Origin: Pseudomonadota bacterium
Lineage (GTDB): Bacteria > Chloroflexota > Ktedonobacteria > Ktedonobacterales > JADMIN01
NCBI GenBank assembly: GCA_021324535.1
Contig: JAJPIU010000277.1
Location: 1-32,227 of the forward strand
Length of the DNA stretch: 32,227 nucleotides
Direction of reading: 5' to 3'
The notes beneath the pieces are model-generated. The model saw only the letters and a program-made list of their open reading frames with translations. It had not been told where the DNA came from and ran no database searches. The position numbers were made by a program, and so were the translations under genes. Below, piece after piece: positions 14,521-22,863 of the stretch (positions are counted from its first letter, which is position 1; each line of letters opens with the position of its first letter).

Positions 14521-15531
14521 TCGTTCCGAGAGCGGCATCTTCTGTCGATGCCCACAGGCGGAACAATCCTGACTCGTGTAGGCTGGATTCACCTGCACAA
14601 ACGTTCGACCGGCCCATGCTGCCTTGTACGAAAGAAGTGTGGCGAATTGGTTCCAGGCTGCATCTGAGATGGATTTTGCAAGACAATGGTTGTGGAGCAT
14701 GCGATTGACCGACAGGTCTTCAACAGCGATCAGATCGTACTGGTTGACGATGCGCCTACTCTGCTGATGCGCGAAGGTGGCCCTGCGCCACGCAATACGC
14801 TCATGCACACGCGCCACAGGCTGGCGACGTTTCTTGCGTTCCGGCGTGCCCTTCTCCGCTTTGGAGAGTTTCTTCTGCACACGTCCAAGAGCTTTCTCGT
14901 CGGTGCGGAAGAAGCGCGGATTGGCAATCTGCTCGCCCGTCGAGAGGGTAGCAAAAGTCGTCAGACCAACATCAATCCCCACCTCGCGTCCGGTCTTCGG
15001 CAGCGGCGTGGGATCAGCCACCTCACACGAAAAACAAACGTACCACTTGCCGGTTGCCGAGACCGAGATCGTGGCCGTCTTGGGCGTGCCTTCAAGCGGG
15101 CGGTGGTGGACGATCTTCAAGTCGCCCACATGCGCCACATGCAGTCGGTCGTCTTGCAGTCGCACGCAGCCGTTCGCCAGTTGGGGGTAGGTGAGACTCG
15201 TATAGCGTCCTTTGCCTCTGAAACGAGGGAAGCCAGGGGTTTCCCCTTGCTTGACGCGACGGAAGAACGCTTGAAACGCCAGATCAATGCGCACGGCCAC
15301 GTTCTGCAAGACCTGCGAGTAGGCGATCTTCAACGACGGACGCTTTTTTTTGAGCGCAGGCAAGTCCGCCTGCTGCTCGTACAACGAGAGCGCCTGCTGG
15401 TGGCCTTCCCAGGCGGTCTTACGTTGTTCGAGCAGGTGGTTATAAAGCCAACGACACTCGTCGAGCGTCTTGAGCAGGATGGTCTCCTGCGCTGGCGTCA
15501 GATACAGTCGGTACTTGAAGGTTTTACGCAT
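14416..15531 (-). CDS. tnpB: RNA-guided endonuclease TnpB (IS605 OrfB)
   Basis: A 371-aa TnpB, full length. The N-terminal helix-turn-helix-like region begins MRKTFKYRLYLTPAQETILLKTLDECRWLYN. The RuvC-like nuclease is complete: D187 in GREVGIDVGLTT, E271 in YDLIAVEDLSVNRM, and the third acidic site in DRDLNASLNI (349-358). A zinc ribbon lies between them (C323-x2-C326, C341, C344). The family cuts DNA next to a TAM using an RNA copied from its own right end, and helps the element to persist. The frame extends to 15561, but MRKTFKYRL at 15531 is the family start. All key residues are present, so the enzyme is probably active. Confidence 0.93.
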   Translation of the reverse strand: MRKTFKYRLYLTPAQETILLKTLDECRWLYNHLLEQRKTAWEGHQQALSLYEQQADLPALKKKRPSLKIAYSQVLQNVAVRIDLAFQAFFRRVKQGETPGFPRFRGKGRYTSLTYPQLANGCVRLQDDRLHVAHVGDLKIVHHRPLEGTPKTATISVSATGKWYVCFSCEVADPTPLPKTGREVGIDVGLTTFATLSTGEQIANPRFFRTDEKALGRVQKKLSKAEKGTPERKKRRQPVARVHERIAWRRATFAHQQSRRIVNQYDLIAVEDLSVNRMLHNHCLAKSISDAAWNQFATLLSYKAAWAGRTFVQVNPAYTSQDCSACGHRQKMPLSERTYTCPCCGLVIDRDLNASLNIVRMARLGRQSQAS

Positions 15532-15590
15532 ATAATATATATGTACCGTAGCACAAAGCATACGCGCATGTCAAGCGGGGGGCCATTCAT

Positions 15591-15624
15591 CCCCATGCGT
15601 AGAACGCAGGGGCCTTCTGGCCCC
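15591..15624. repeat. Left-end hairpins of the IS element
   Basis: The first hairpin, 15591-15612, pairs CCCC with GGGG and GCGT with ACGC. A second, GGGGCCTTCTGGCCCC (15609-15624), overlaps it and reaches almost to the tip. The first is nearly identical, in the same orientation, to the right-end hairpin at 14382-14403 (CCCCATGC-TAGAA-GC-GGGG pattern). Confidence 0.7.
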
Positions 15625-15643
15625 ACTAGGTAAGATCAAGCCT

Positions 15644-16624
15644 ATGAACCGCACGGATCGCCTGCTTGCGATTGTCCTTGAATTGCAGGGGCGTGGACGG
15701 TTGCGCGCCGAAGACCTCGCAGCGATCTTCGAGACGAGCAAACGCACGATCTATCGTGACCTTCAGGCGCTCGGTCAGGCGGGCGTGCCCATCGTCTCCA
15801 TCCCTGGGCGCGGCTATTCGTTAGTGGAAGGCTACTTCCTGCCGCCGCTCAGCTTCACCACCGATGAGGCGACGCTGTTGCTGCTTGGCGCTGATGTGAT
15901 GGCGCAGAGCTTCGACACCTATTACCGCGACGCCGCCCAGGCTGCCAGCCGTAAGATTGCCGGTGTGCTGCCCGAAAAGCTGCGCGCCGACGTGCAAGCG
16001 TTGCGCGAGAGCATCCACTTTATCACCGGCGAACAGCGTAATCACTCCCCTGAACGGCACGATAAGCTGCAACGTCTGCGCGGGGCTATCCTCAGCCATC
16101 GCACCATTCGCTTTACCTATTTTGCTCGCAGCAGCCAGCAAGGGCGCCCAGTAAGCGACACGCAGCCGGCAATGGAGACGCAGCGTACAGCAGACCCCTA
16201 CGCGCTGGCGCATGTAGGCGGCGCATGGTATCTGCGCGCGTTTGATCACGAGCGCCGAGCGATGCGTACCTTCCGGCTCGACCGCATCGAATCGCTAACG
16301 ATACTCGACGCGACGTTTGTTCGTCGGGCAGATAACGTGCGCCTGCGCGCCACCCTGGAGGAGGAGGGCACGCTGACCGCACGTATCCTCTTCGCGCCGG
16401 AGGTGGCGCGCTGGGTGCGCGAAGAGCCGTCGTTCTACGTGATTGCAATGGAAGAGACGCCGGATGGTCTGCTGGTGACGTTACGCCTGCGCACGGAAGA
16501 CGACGCGCTCGGCTGGCTACTCGGTTGGGGACGCCATGCGCGTGTGCTGGAGCCTGAGACGCTACGTGAGCGGCTGATCGCCGAGGCGAACGCGATACTG
16601 TGTAGCTACCAGGATGAGCAATAA
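15644..16624 (+). CDS. YafY-like transcriptional regulator (HTH plus WYL domain)
   Basis: A 326-aa regulator. The N-terminal winged helix (MNRTDRLLAIVLELQGRGRLRAEDLAAIFETSKRTIYRDLQALGQAGVP in pieces up to residue 55) is the HTH_11/DeoR type. The middle (about 60-130) is helical, and the WYL ligand-sensing domain spans about 140-230 with the signature GAWYLRAFDHERRAMRTFRLDRI. A C-terminal WCX-like extension follows. WYL domains often sense nucleic acids or small ligands; the target here is unknown. The start ATG lies 14 bases from the left end of the IS element and has no clear ribosome-binding site, so the native promoter and leader may have been displaced. AlkA and VOC genes downstream in the same direction are possible targets. 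Confidence 0.88.
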   Translation: MNRTDRLLAIVLELQGRGRLRAEDLAAIFETSKRTIYRDLQALGQAGVPIVSIPGRGYSLVEGYFLPPLSFTTDEATLLLLGADVMAQSFDTYYRDAAQAASRKIAGVLPEKLRADVQALRESIHFITGEQRNHSPERHDKLQRLRGAILSHRTIRFTYFARSSQQGRPVSDTQPAMETQRTADPYALAHVGGAWYLRAFDHERRAMRTFRLDRIESLTILDATFVRRADNVRLRATLEEEGTLTARILFAPEVARWVREEPSFYVIAMEETPDGLLVTLRLRTEDDALGWLLGWGRHARVLEPETLRERLIAEANAILCSYQDEQ

Positions 16625-16736
16625 TTACCAATTTTGCGCATATTCATTCCCCTTGGATCGCTGTTGCCATACTGCTGTCACACCGATGGCGGATACTGTC
16701 CATAGGCGAACGAGAAACGCCTTTGAGGAGGACAGT

Positions 16737-17693
16737 ATGAGTATGGCCATGAGCGTTCCATCCGGCTCAGTTGTCAAGTCCGGCGAATCGAAGACTTCCA
16801 CAGGCCGCTTTGTTTTGCAGCCGCTTGGCCCATTTTCTTTGCAGGCAAGCATTGCCTTTCAGGAACGCTTTACCCCTGCGGCGTACGGCGGCGCGTCTGA
16901 CGATCATCTGCATATGGCGTTCGTCGTTGATGGCAACGAAGAGGCCGTCGGCGTCTGTGTACGCGAACACGAGGGCAAGCTTCTCTGCGAGATGCACGGC
17001 GAAGTGGATGCGCAGGCGGCGTATGCCCAGACCATGCGCATTCTTTCCCTGGATGTGGATGGGCGCGCGTGGCCACTTGTGGGCCAGCGCGACCCCGTCA
17101 TTGGACAGCTTCAGGCCCGTTATCCAGGCTTACGCCCTGTCTGTTTCTTTTCTCCTTACGAGGCCGCTGCCTGGGCGTTGATCGGCCATCGCATCCGTAT
17201 CGCACAGGCGGCAGGCATCAAGGTGCGCATGGCCAGAGAGCTTGGGCAAGCGGTGGAGATTCATGGAGAGCGCATGTACGCCTTCCCCGGCCCAGATCGC
17301 CTGCGAAAGCTAGAAGCGTTCCCTGGCCTGTTTGGGCGCAAGGTCGAATACCTGCGCCAGTTGGCGCTAGCCACGCTCGACGGAAAGCTCGATGCGGCCT
17401 ACCTGCGTGCGCTTCCGCAGGAGCAGGCGCTCGAACACTTGAAAACATTACCCGGTGTCGGCGACTTCTCTGCCCAGCTCATCTTGCTGCGGGGAGCAGG
17501 CGCGCCCGACGGGCTGGCGGCGCATGAACCACGCCTGGGCAGGGCGATTGCGCTGGCCTATGGGTTGAAATCGCCTCCAACTGCGGAAGAGATGGAGCGT
17601 ATTGCCGAGGCGTGGCGTCCCTACCGCACCTGGGCTACCTTGCTGCTACGGGTGACACTTGAAGCGGCGACACACGAAATTGCCGACGAGTGA
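16737..17693 (+). CDS. AlkA-like DNA-3-methyladenine glycosylase (HhH-GPD), Glu at the catalytic position
   Basis: A 318-aa HhH-GPD protein: an N-terminal beta domain (about 20-130), then the helical repair domain with hairpin LKTLPGVGDFSAQLILLRG (235-253). It should remove alkylated bases from DNA. Aligning by eye with E. coli AlkA (RGWQAKDVFLPDD), the catalytic Asp falls on E264 in DGLAAHEPRLGRA. Some AlkA relatives may carry this Glu, so it may mark a subgroup. The frame is open from 16614, overlapping the regulator, but the ATG at 16737 follows GAGGAGGACAGT, a very strong site, and is preferred. The 112-base gap leaves room for its own promoter. Confidence 0.85.
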   Translation: MSMAMSVPSGSVVKSGESKTSTGRFVLQPLGPFSLQASIAFQERFTPAAYGGASDDHLHMAFVVDGNEEAVGVCVREHEGKLLCEMHGEVDAQAAYAQTMRILSLDVDGRAWPLVGQRDPVIGQLQARYPGLRPVCFFSPYEAAAWALIGHRIRIAQAAGIKVRMARELGQAVEIHGERMYAFPGPDRLRKLEAFPGLFGRKVEYLRQLALATLDGKLDAAYLRALPQEQALEHLKTLPGVGDFSAQLILLRGAGAPDGLAAHEPRLGRAIALAYGLKSPPTAEEMERIAEAWRPYRTWATLLLRVTLEAATHEIADE

Positions 17694-17771
17694 GCCGCCC
17701 GGGCACTGAACTATCAGCTATCCCATCGTTATCTATTTCATCACACGCTAGCTACGAACAGGAGACATACC

Positions 17772-18167
17772 ATGAGCAACACGAACAATATGAACAACAC
17801 CCAGACCACCTTGACCGCCAACAGCCTGAACTTCATCATGCTGCACACCAGCGACCTCGCGGCCACACGCGAGTTTTACACGTGGCTGGGCTTTGTGGTC
17901 GTTGACGAACTTCCCGATTTCGTGCAGTTTGCCGCGCCAAACGGCCAGGGGGCAGCGTTTGGGGTTGGCCTACTCACACCTGAACACGGCCACGAGCCGG
18001 AACTCTGGTTTGACATCAGCGACGCCGACGCAGCCTTCGCCCAGGCGCAAGCGCAGGAGTTAGAGATCGTCCATCCCATCATGGAGATGCCGTTTGGGCG
18101 CGTCTTCGCGATCAAAGACCCGGCAGGCTACATCTTGCATCTCTCGCAGGCAGCGCAGCAAGGCTGA
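17772..18167 (+). CDS. VOC family protein (glyoxalase/bleomycin-resistance fold)
   Basis: A 131-aa single-domain protein. After a 17-residue Asn/Thr-rich start, LNFIMLHTSDLAATREFYTWLGF opens the first beta-alpha-beta module and VFAIKDPAGYILHLSQ closes the second. Possible metal ligands are H25 and E46 or E-rich positions in module 1, and H124 near the end; these cannot be fixed by eye. VOC proteins range from lyases and dioxygenases to resistance proteins, so the substrate is unknown. GGAGACATACC precedes the ATG. It lies 78 bases after the AlkA gene in the same direction. A short dispersed palindrome begins 8 bases after its stop. Confidence 0.88.
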   Translation: MSNTNNMNNTQTTLTANSLNFIMLHTSDLAATREFYTWLGFVVVDELPDFVQFAAPNGQGAAFGVGLLTPEHGHEPELWFDISDADAAFAQAQAQELEIVHPIMEMPFGRVFAIKDPAGYILHLSQAAQQG

Positions 18168-18174
18168 GCTACCC

Positions 18175-18205
18175 CCCGACCCCCTTCCCATGAATGGGAA
18201 GGGGG
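18175..18205 (+). repeat. Short palindromic repeat, copy 2
   Basis: Palindrome CCCCCTTCCCAT-GA-ATGGGAAGGGGG at 18180-18205, preceded by a CCCCCC arm at 18172-18177. It follows the VOC stop codon and could fold on the transcript, though no T-run follows. Confidence 0.7.
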
Positions 18206-18257
18206 ATTACGTGGCGCCACATAGAGGACAGTTGAGCGTATAGATGGGGATTGCATT

Positions 18258-19331
18258 CTAATACGTCACGAAGATGCGGCGCGCAGGGCCATCAATGGTG
18301 ATGTGGCCGCCCAGCGGAATGACGCACTGGGGATCGGTGTGGCCGAAGTCCAGGTTGAACACCACCATTGCCGCAGGATTGTATTCGTCAAGCGCCCGAA
18401 GAATGGCCGATTGTTGCTGCTGGATAAAGGTCGCCTTCTCTTCTGGGGTATGGCGATGGGTAAACGACCACGCTTTGGGACGCGCGACCAGGACTCCTAC
18501 GAACTTCCCAAGCAGTCCGCGTTCGCCCATACACATCAGCATGCGATAGACCTCCTCGGCTGGAGGCAACTCCTCGTCGGTCTCGATACACAGAATGGTG
18601 TCAGTGTACGCCTCGTTGGGCAGCAGATAGCGGTCAACCGCCAGATTCCAGTGCAGGATCGTCAGATCGCCACCCCAGGGGATTCCCTCCACAACTCTAT
18701 CGGCGTTACGCCAGGCCCAGCCGTTGTTCTCAAACATGCGCGGCTCCTGGGTCAGTGTTTGCGGATCATCCCAGTCGGCGTCCTCATCCGTGAACGTCGC
18801 GGGCGCCGTCAATTCGGTAACGCCATGCGTAAAGAGCGCATGTCGAAGGGACTCAGCGCTATAGGGATTCATCGCTCCGCCACGCCCGAACTGTACCAGG
18901 ATCGAGCCGCCATAATACGAGACGATGCCCAGATTCCAGAGCAACAGATGCAGATTGGTGTTGTCGCTGTAGCCCAAAAACGGCTTGGGATGCGCCTTCA
19001 ACACCGCCGGATCGAGGTATCTCAGCAACTTGATCTCGTCGTCACCGCCGATGGAGCAAATAATCGCCTTGATGTCGGGATCGGCAAAGGCGGCATGGAC
19101 ATCCCGAGCGCGCGCCTCCAGTGATGACCCCATCATACGGGTCGTCGGATACTCTATGGGCGCCAGGTGAAACTCTTCTCTCAGTCGCCGCAATCCTTGT
19201 TCGAAGACCGAGGGGAATAGCCCCGGCAGGCCGCTCGACGGCGAGAGGATGGCAACCCTCTCGCCGGGTTGTGGCTTGGGAGGATAGATGAACTGCGGGG
19301 ACGGGTGGTCAGGCTGGTGTAGACTGCTCAT
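18258..19331 (-). CDS. S66 family peptidase (LD-carboxypeptidase / MccF-like)
   Basis: A 357-aa serine peptidase. The nucleophile is S122 in FLGYSDNTNLH. The other two catalytic residues of the family lie in LCIETDEELPPAEEVYRML (Glu) and VFNLDFGHTDPQ (His). N-terminal RVAILSPSSGLPGLFP and GVLVARPKAW are also typical. The form of the C-terminal motifs is closer to MccF-like immunity peptidases than to murein LdcA, so it may cleave peptidyl-nucleotide toxins or murein peptides. No signal peptide is present, which fits a cytoplasmic enzyme. The frame extends to a GTG at 19460; the ATG at 19331 with AAAAGGAAC upstream gives the normal N-terminus. Confidence 0.87.
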   Translation of the reverse strand: MSSLHQPDHPSPQFIYPPKPQPGERVAILSPSSGLPGLFPSVFEQGLRRLREEFHLAPIEYPTTRMMGSSLEARARDVHAAFADPDIKAIICSIGGDDEIKLLRYLDPAVLKAHPKPFLGYSDNTNLHLLLWNLGIVSYYGGSILVQFGRGGAMNPYSAESLRHALFTHGVTELTAPATFTDEDADWDDPQTLTQEPRMFENNGWAWRNADRVVEGIPWGGDLTILHWNLAVDRYLLPNEAYTDTILCIETDEELPPAEEVYRMLMCMGERGLLGKFVGVLVARPKAWSFTHRHTPEEKATFIQQQQSAILRALDEYNPAAMVVFNLDFGHTDPQCVIPLGGHITIDGPARRIFVTY

Positions 19332-19422
19332 GTTTAGGTTCCTTTTGGTAGGTTCTGCTCTCACGATATAGGCTACCACGAATAGTGGCTCCTGCCGCGT
19401 CGGTATGTGAAGGAGAGGAAAC

Positions 19423-20476
19423 ATGACACAAGATGTCATCAAGCCCTGGTATGCTACCACATGCAGGAGGATGGCTTATCTTCCACTTCAACTCGCAGCA
19501 GCTCCTGACCGGCGCGCAGAGCTTCGCCAGCTAGTGGGTCAACATCATTCAGGCGTATGGGCTGGTGGCCACCGTCTGCCTGATCATGGCGGTGATCACC
19601 GTCTTCGCCGTGCGCGAGACTCCCTGGAAGCCCACACCAGTCTCGGTGGGCGCCGCTTCCAATATCCAAGCAGGGAGTACGCTGGATGGGCGTTTCTGGC
19701 GCGACCTGGGCCTCACTGTGCTGGCGACGCTGGTGATTGTCGGCGCCGCGCTGGCCATCTTGCAGGTTGCGCCGTTTGGCCTGCGGCTGAACTCAGATAC
19801 GCTGAGTGTGATTGAGTTGATAGGCATCGCCGTTGGTGGGGGCAGCCTATGCGTTTGGCTTCCGCCCCAGGCGCAATCCCGATTTTAGCTGGGTGGTGCT
19901 GACGCGCATGCTCGCCATGATGGCGTCTATATCGTCCAGAACTTCTTGCTGTACTACATGGCCGAGGTGGCGCACGCTCCCTCGCCTCAGGCCGCGACGA
20001 CCATCTTCCTGCTGCTTCTCACCTTGACAGCCACGCTCAGCACGTTCTTTGCGGGCTTCGCCTCGGATCGCATCGGACGCAAACGCATGGTGTATATCTC
20101 CGGTGGATTTATGACCGTCGTTGGGCTGGCGTTCATCTTCGCGCCGTATCTGCTGCCCGCGACCGTGCTGACCATCGCCTATGTGGCGGCTGCCATCTTT
20201 GGGCTTGGCTTCGGCGCGTATGTCGCGGTGGATTGGGCGTTGGTGGCCGACACGCTGCCATCAGAGGCGACCTATGCGCGCGGCGATATGGGCGTGTGGA
20301 ATATCACGCTGACGCTGCCACAGGTCTTCGCGGTGGTGTTTGGGGGCTGGCTGTTGGCCTTCGGTGTGGCGATTGGCCAGCGTTCGTTTGGTTATACGCT
20401 GCTCTTCGTGTGGTTCGTGGTGTTCTGCCTGCTTGGCACGGTCACCGTGCGCTACATTCGCGGTGTCAAGCGGTAG
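19423..20476 (+). pseudogene. Decayed MFS transporter (sugar-transporter-like)
   Basis: A start with a good ribosome-binding site (AAGGAGAGGAAAC-ATG, 19423) is out of frame with what follows. MFS sequence begins at GGWLIFHFNSQQLLTG, is stopped by TAG at 19532, continues WVNIIQAYGLVATVCLIMAVITVF to about 19840, shifts frame for VGAAYAFGFRPRRNPDFSWVVLTRMLAMM, then shifts again to YIVQNFLLYYMAEVAHAP and runs to 20476. The last part keeps SDRIGRKRMVY and RGDMGVWNITLTLPQ, features of SLC45-like sugar transporters. The first four or five helices are missing. At least one deletion, one nonsense codon and two frameshifts make it non-functional. It converges with gpsA, 5 bases apart. Confidence 0.85.
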
Positions 20477-20481
20477 TGACG

Positions 20482-21513
20482 CTAGCCCTCATCCAGCCCT
20501 TCCAACTCACCTTTCAGGTCGCGTGTCAGCAAGGCGGCTACGGCGGTTCGCACGTCGCGCCCGTCGAAGAGTACATGCGCGATCTGCTGCGTGATGGGCA
20601 GCTCAACGCCAAGGTTGGCCGCCAGTTGCAGGGCGGCGCGTGTGGTTGTTACCCCTTCGACAACCGTGCGTCGGCCCGCCAGCGCCTCCGTCAGTGTTTG
20701 TCCCTTCGCCAGCGCCAGCCCCAGCGAGCGGTTGCGGCTCAGCGGACTCGAACACGTCGCAATCAGATCGCCCAATCCGGCAAGCCCAGCAAGCGTCAAC
20801 GGATTTGCCCCCGCCGCCAGCGCCAGCCGCGAGATCTCTGCCAGCCCGCGTGTCATAAACGACGCCTTGGCGTTGTCACCGTAGCCCAGCCCGTCGTTCA
20901 CGCCGATGCCAATGGCGATGATGTTTTTGAGCGCGCCACCAAGTTCAACCCCCACCACATCATCGCTGGTATAGACCCGAAACAGCGGCGTGTTCAGCGC
21001 AGCCTGGGCGATCTCCGCCGCCGTCTGGTCGGCCAGCGCCACCACAGCCGCCGCAGGCAGGCCACGCGCCACCTCCGCCGCCAGGTTTGGCCCGCTCAGC
21101 ACACCAATCGCCATGTCCGCTGGTAGCTCTTCCGCCAATACCTCGGACATGCGCAGATGGGTATCAAGCTCAAGCCCTTTGCTGGCGCAGATGACGATGA
21201 CTCCTGGGGAGAGCAGCGGCGCCAACAGCCGCGCATGCGCTCGCACCTGCTGCGCTGGAGGAGCCAGCACGACGATCAGGCTGTTTTCCACCGCCTCGGC
21301 AAGGTCGCTCGACACGTGCAGGTTGGGAGGGAAAGGAAAGTCGGGCAGATACGCTGTGTTCTCCCGCGCTTGCTCCATCTCCTGCGCACGGTCAGCATGG
21401 TGTTCCCACAGGTTGACCGTCTCGTTGGCTTCCATTGTTTGCGGGGCAGCCGCTATCAGCCGCGCCAGCGTTGTGCCCCAGGCTCCTGTGCCAATCACCG
21501 CGACATTCGCCAT
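20482..21513 (-). CDS. gpsA: Glycerol-3-phosphate dehydrogenase [NAD(P)+]
   Basis: Reduces dihydroxyacetone phosphate to sn-glycerol-3-phosphate, the backbone of phospholipids. It is 343 aa, the usual length. The N-terminal Rossmann motif is VAVIGTGAWGTTLARL (4-19). Further family motifs are CASKGLE, LSGPNLAAEVARGLPAA, ELGGALKNIIAIGIGVNDGLGYGDNAKA (catalytic Lys in ALKN) and AGLAGLGDLIATCSSPLSRNRSLG. The ATG is preceded by GGGAGGGGCAGCT. It stands alone, with a 356-bp upstream intergenic region shared with a divergent methyltransferase gene. Confidence 0.96.
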   Translation of the reverse strand: MANVAVIGTGAWGTTLARLIAAAPQTMEANETVNLWEHHADRAQEMEQARENTAYLPDFPFPPNLHVSSDLAEAVENSLIVVLAPPAQQVRAHARLLAPLLSPGVIVICASKGLELDTHLRMSEVLAEELPADMAIGVLSGPNLAAEVARGLPAAAVVALADQTAAEIAQAALNTPLFRVYTSDDVVGVELGGALKNIIAIGIGVNDGLGYGDNAKASFMTRGLAEISRLALAAGANPLTLAGLAGLGDLIATCSSPLSRNRSLGLALAKGQTLTEALAGRRTVVEGVTTTRAALQLAANLGVELPITQQIAHVLFDGRDVRTAVAALLTRDLKGELEGLDEG

Positions 21514-21869
21514 AGCTGCCCCTCCCGTTTCTGCCTTTTGGCTTATGCGCCTGTGCGCTTCTCGACAACCATTTACGACAACCTTTTATCAGAATTATGC
21601 GGCTCTGTGCGCCTGCGCGCCACATCGCTGGCAAAGGCTATGCAAGACGCAACACCTATACAGATACATCTACAGTGCACGCAACCCGAGACGCTGTCAA
21701 TAATCCACACTCCGCATTGCCCCTCAGAAATCCCAGGTGTCCTAACCCCGTGTCTTTTCATACAATGGTTCGTAAAATCATATTATGAGATGTCATTCAT
21801 ACCACGAGTTTTGATAGGATAGCATGATATTTTATCCCTTCGTGAGTAAGCGAGGGCGGGAGGTGGAGC
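21514..21869. other. Divergent intergenic region, gpsA / methyltransferase
   Basis: 356 bases with no convincing gene on either strand. It turns AT-rich from about 21740 to 21840 (TTCGTAAAATCATATTATGAG, TTTTGATAGGATAGCATGATAT in pieces), which probably holds the methyltransferase promoter; no hexamer pair is good enough to fix it. The side near gpsA is GC-rich, with repeated GCGCCTG motifs. No repeat, tRNA or terminator was seen. Confidence 0.5.
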
Positions 21870-22862
21870 ATGGGGTCGGTGTCTCCTAGATGTTCGGTGT
21901 GTCGCAATGTGAAGGGGAATGCGCGGTATGTCGCGCGCGAGATGATGTTTGGCTTTCGTGACGCCTTCACATATGCGCAGTGTGCGCGTTGCGAGGCTCT
22001 CTTTCTGGTGGAAGGGCCGAGTGATCTGACGAAGTATTACCCAAAGGACTACTATAGCCTATCTGTCAGACCCGACGCTGCGTTCAAGCATCCCGTGAAG
22101 CGGCTGGCAAAGCGGTTACAAACAAACTATATCGTCACAGGGCGCGGCAAGCTGGGCAAACTGGCGGCGGAGCGATTGCCGGTGGCGCAGACACATGCGG
22201 CATCGCTTGCCGGGCTGGGTCTCACCCATCGTTCGCGCGTGCTGGATGTCGGCTGCGGAGCCGGTTTCCTGCTGTATGCCCTACGCAACGCGGGTTTTAC
22301 ACAGACGGCGGGGTGCGATCCCTATCTCGACAAGACGATCACGTATCCCAACGGGCTGACGCTCTATAAGCGTTCCATACATGAGATGGCAGGAACATGG
22401 GATGTGGTGATGTTTCATCATGCGTTCGAGCATCTGCCCGACCCACGCGAGACGTTGCAGACCGTGGCGCGGCTGCTGGCGCCCGGCGGGGTTTGCCTGA
22501 TTCGCATCCCCATCAGCGCATCCTACGCCTGGGATCACTACCGGACGTGCTGGGCGCAACTTGATGCGCCTCGCCATTTCTTCCTGCACTCGCCTACGAG
22601 CCTGGGCATGCTGGCGGAAGACGCCGGGCTGCGTGTCGAGCGCGTCGTCTATGATTCGACGGCGTTCCAGTTCTGGGCCAGCGAACGCTACCTGCGCGAC
22701 ATCCCGCTGTTGGCTCCTGTGGAGGCTGAGCATCCCGCAGAGGCGCGGTTGCATGGCGCAGGTGTGTTTACCCAAGGAGAGTTGGATCGCTTCGCCGAGC
22801 AGGCTGCTGTGCTCAATGCCTGGCAGTGGGGCGATCAGGCGGCGTTTTATCTGCGTAAATGA
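21870..22862 (+). CDS. SAM-dependent methyltransferase with N-terminal zinc-binding module
   Basis: A 330-aa protein. Residues 1-45 carry two CxxC pairs (C8/C11 and C38/C41) that look like a zinc ribbon. The class I methyltransferase domain follows with motif I VLDVGCGAGFLL (124-135), a post-I acidic end in GCDPYLD, and the motif DVVMFHHAFEHLPDPRETLQ. This layout is common in methyltransferases of polysaccharide, lipid or natural-product pathways; the substrate is unknown, and no sugar or lipid gene flanks it here. GGAGGTGG precedes the ATG. It ends 1 base before the convergent DinB gene. Confidence 0.87.
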   Translation: MGSVSPRCSVCRNVKGNARYVAREMMFGFRDAFTYAQCARCEALFLVEGPSDLTKYYPKDYYSLSVRPDAAFKHPVKRLAKRLQTNYIVTGRGKLGKLAAERLPVAQTHAASLAGLGLTHRSRVLDVGCGAGFLLYALRNAGFTQTAGCDPYLDKTITYPNGLTLYKRSIHEMAGTWDVVMFHHAFEHLPDPRETLQTVARLLAPGGVCLIRIPISASYAWDHYRTCWAQLDAPRHFFLHSPTSLGMLAEDAGLRVERVVYDSTAFQFWASERYLRDIPLLAPVEAEHPAEARLHGAGVFTQGELDRFAEQAAVLNAWQWGDQAAFYLRK

Positions 22863-22863
22863 T

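Larger units (their letters stand above)
14373..15629 (-). mobile_element. IS200/IS605-family element with tnpB only (IS1341-like)
   Basis: About 1257 bp, tnpB on the minus strand, no tnpA. The right end (minus strand) ends with the typical GGGGAGTCGTCAC after hairpin CCCCATGCCTAGAAGGCGGGGG (plus-strand 14382-14403; written here only to show pairing of CCCC/GGGG and GCC/GGC). The left end carries hairpins at 15591-15612 and 15609-15624. On the minus strand the bases before the left end are TTAC, the insertion target of several IS605-type elements. No target duplication is expected or seen. Without TnpA it must be moved by another element's transposase, if at all. Confidence 0.8.

Noticed and set aside
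14686-15633. Plus-strand frame of 315 codons across the IS element
   Set aside because: Antisense of tnpB, with no protein-like features.
18303-19124. Plus-strand frame of 273 codons opposite the S66 peptidase
   Set aside because: Antisense shadow, no domain.
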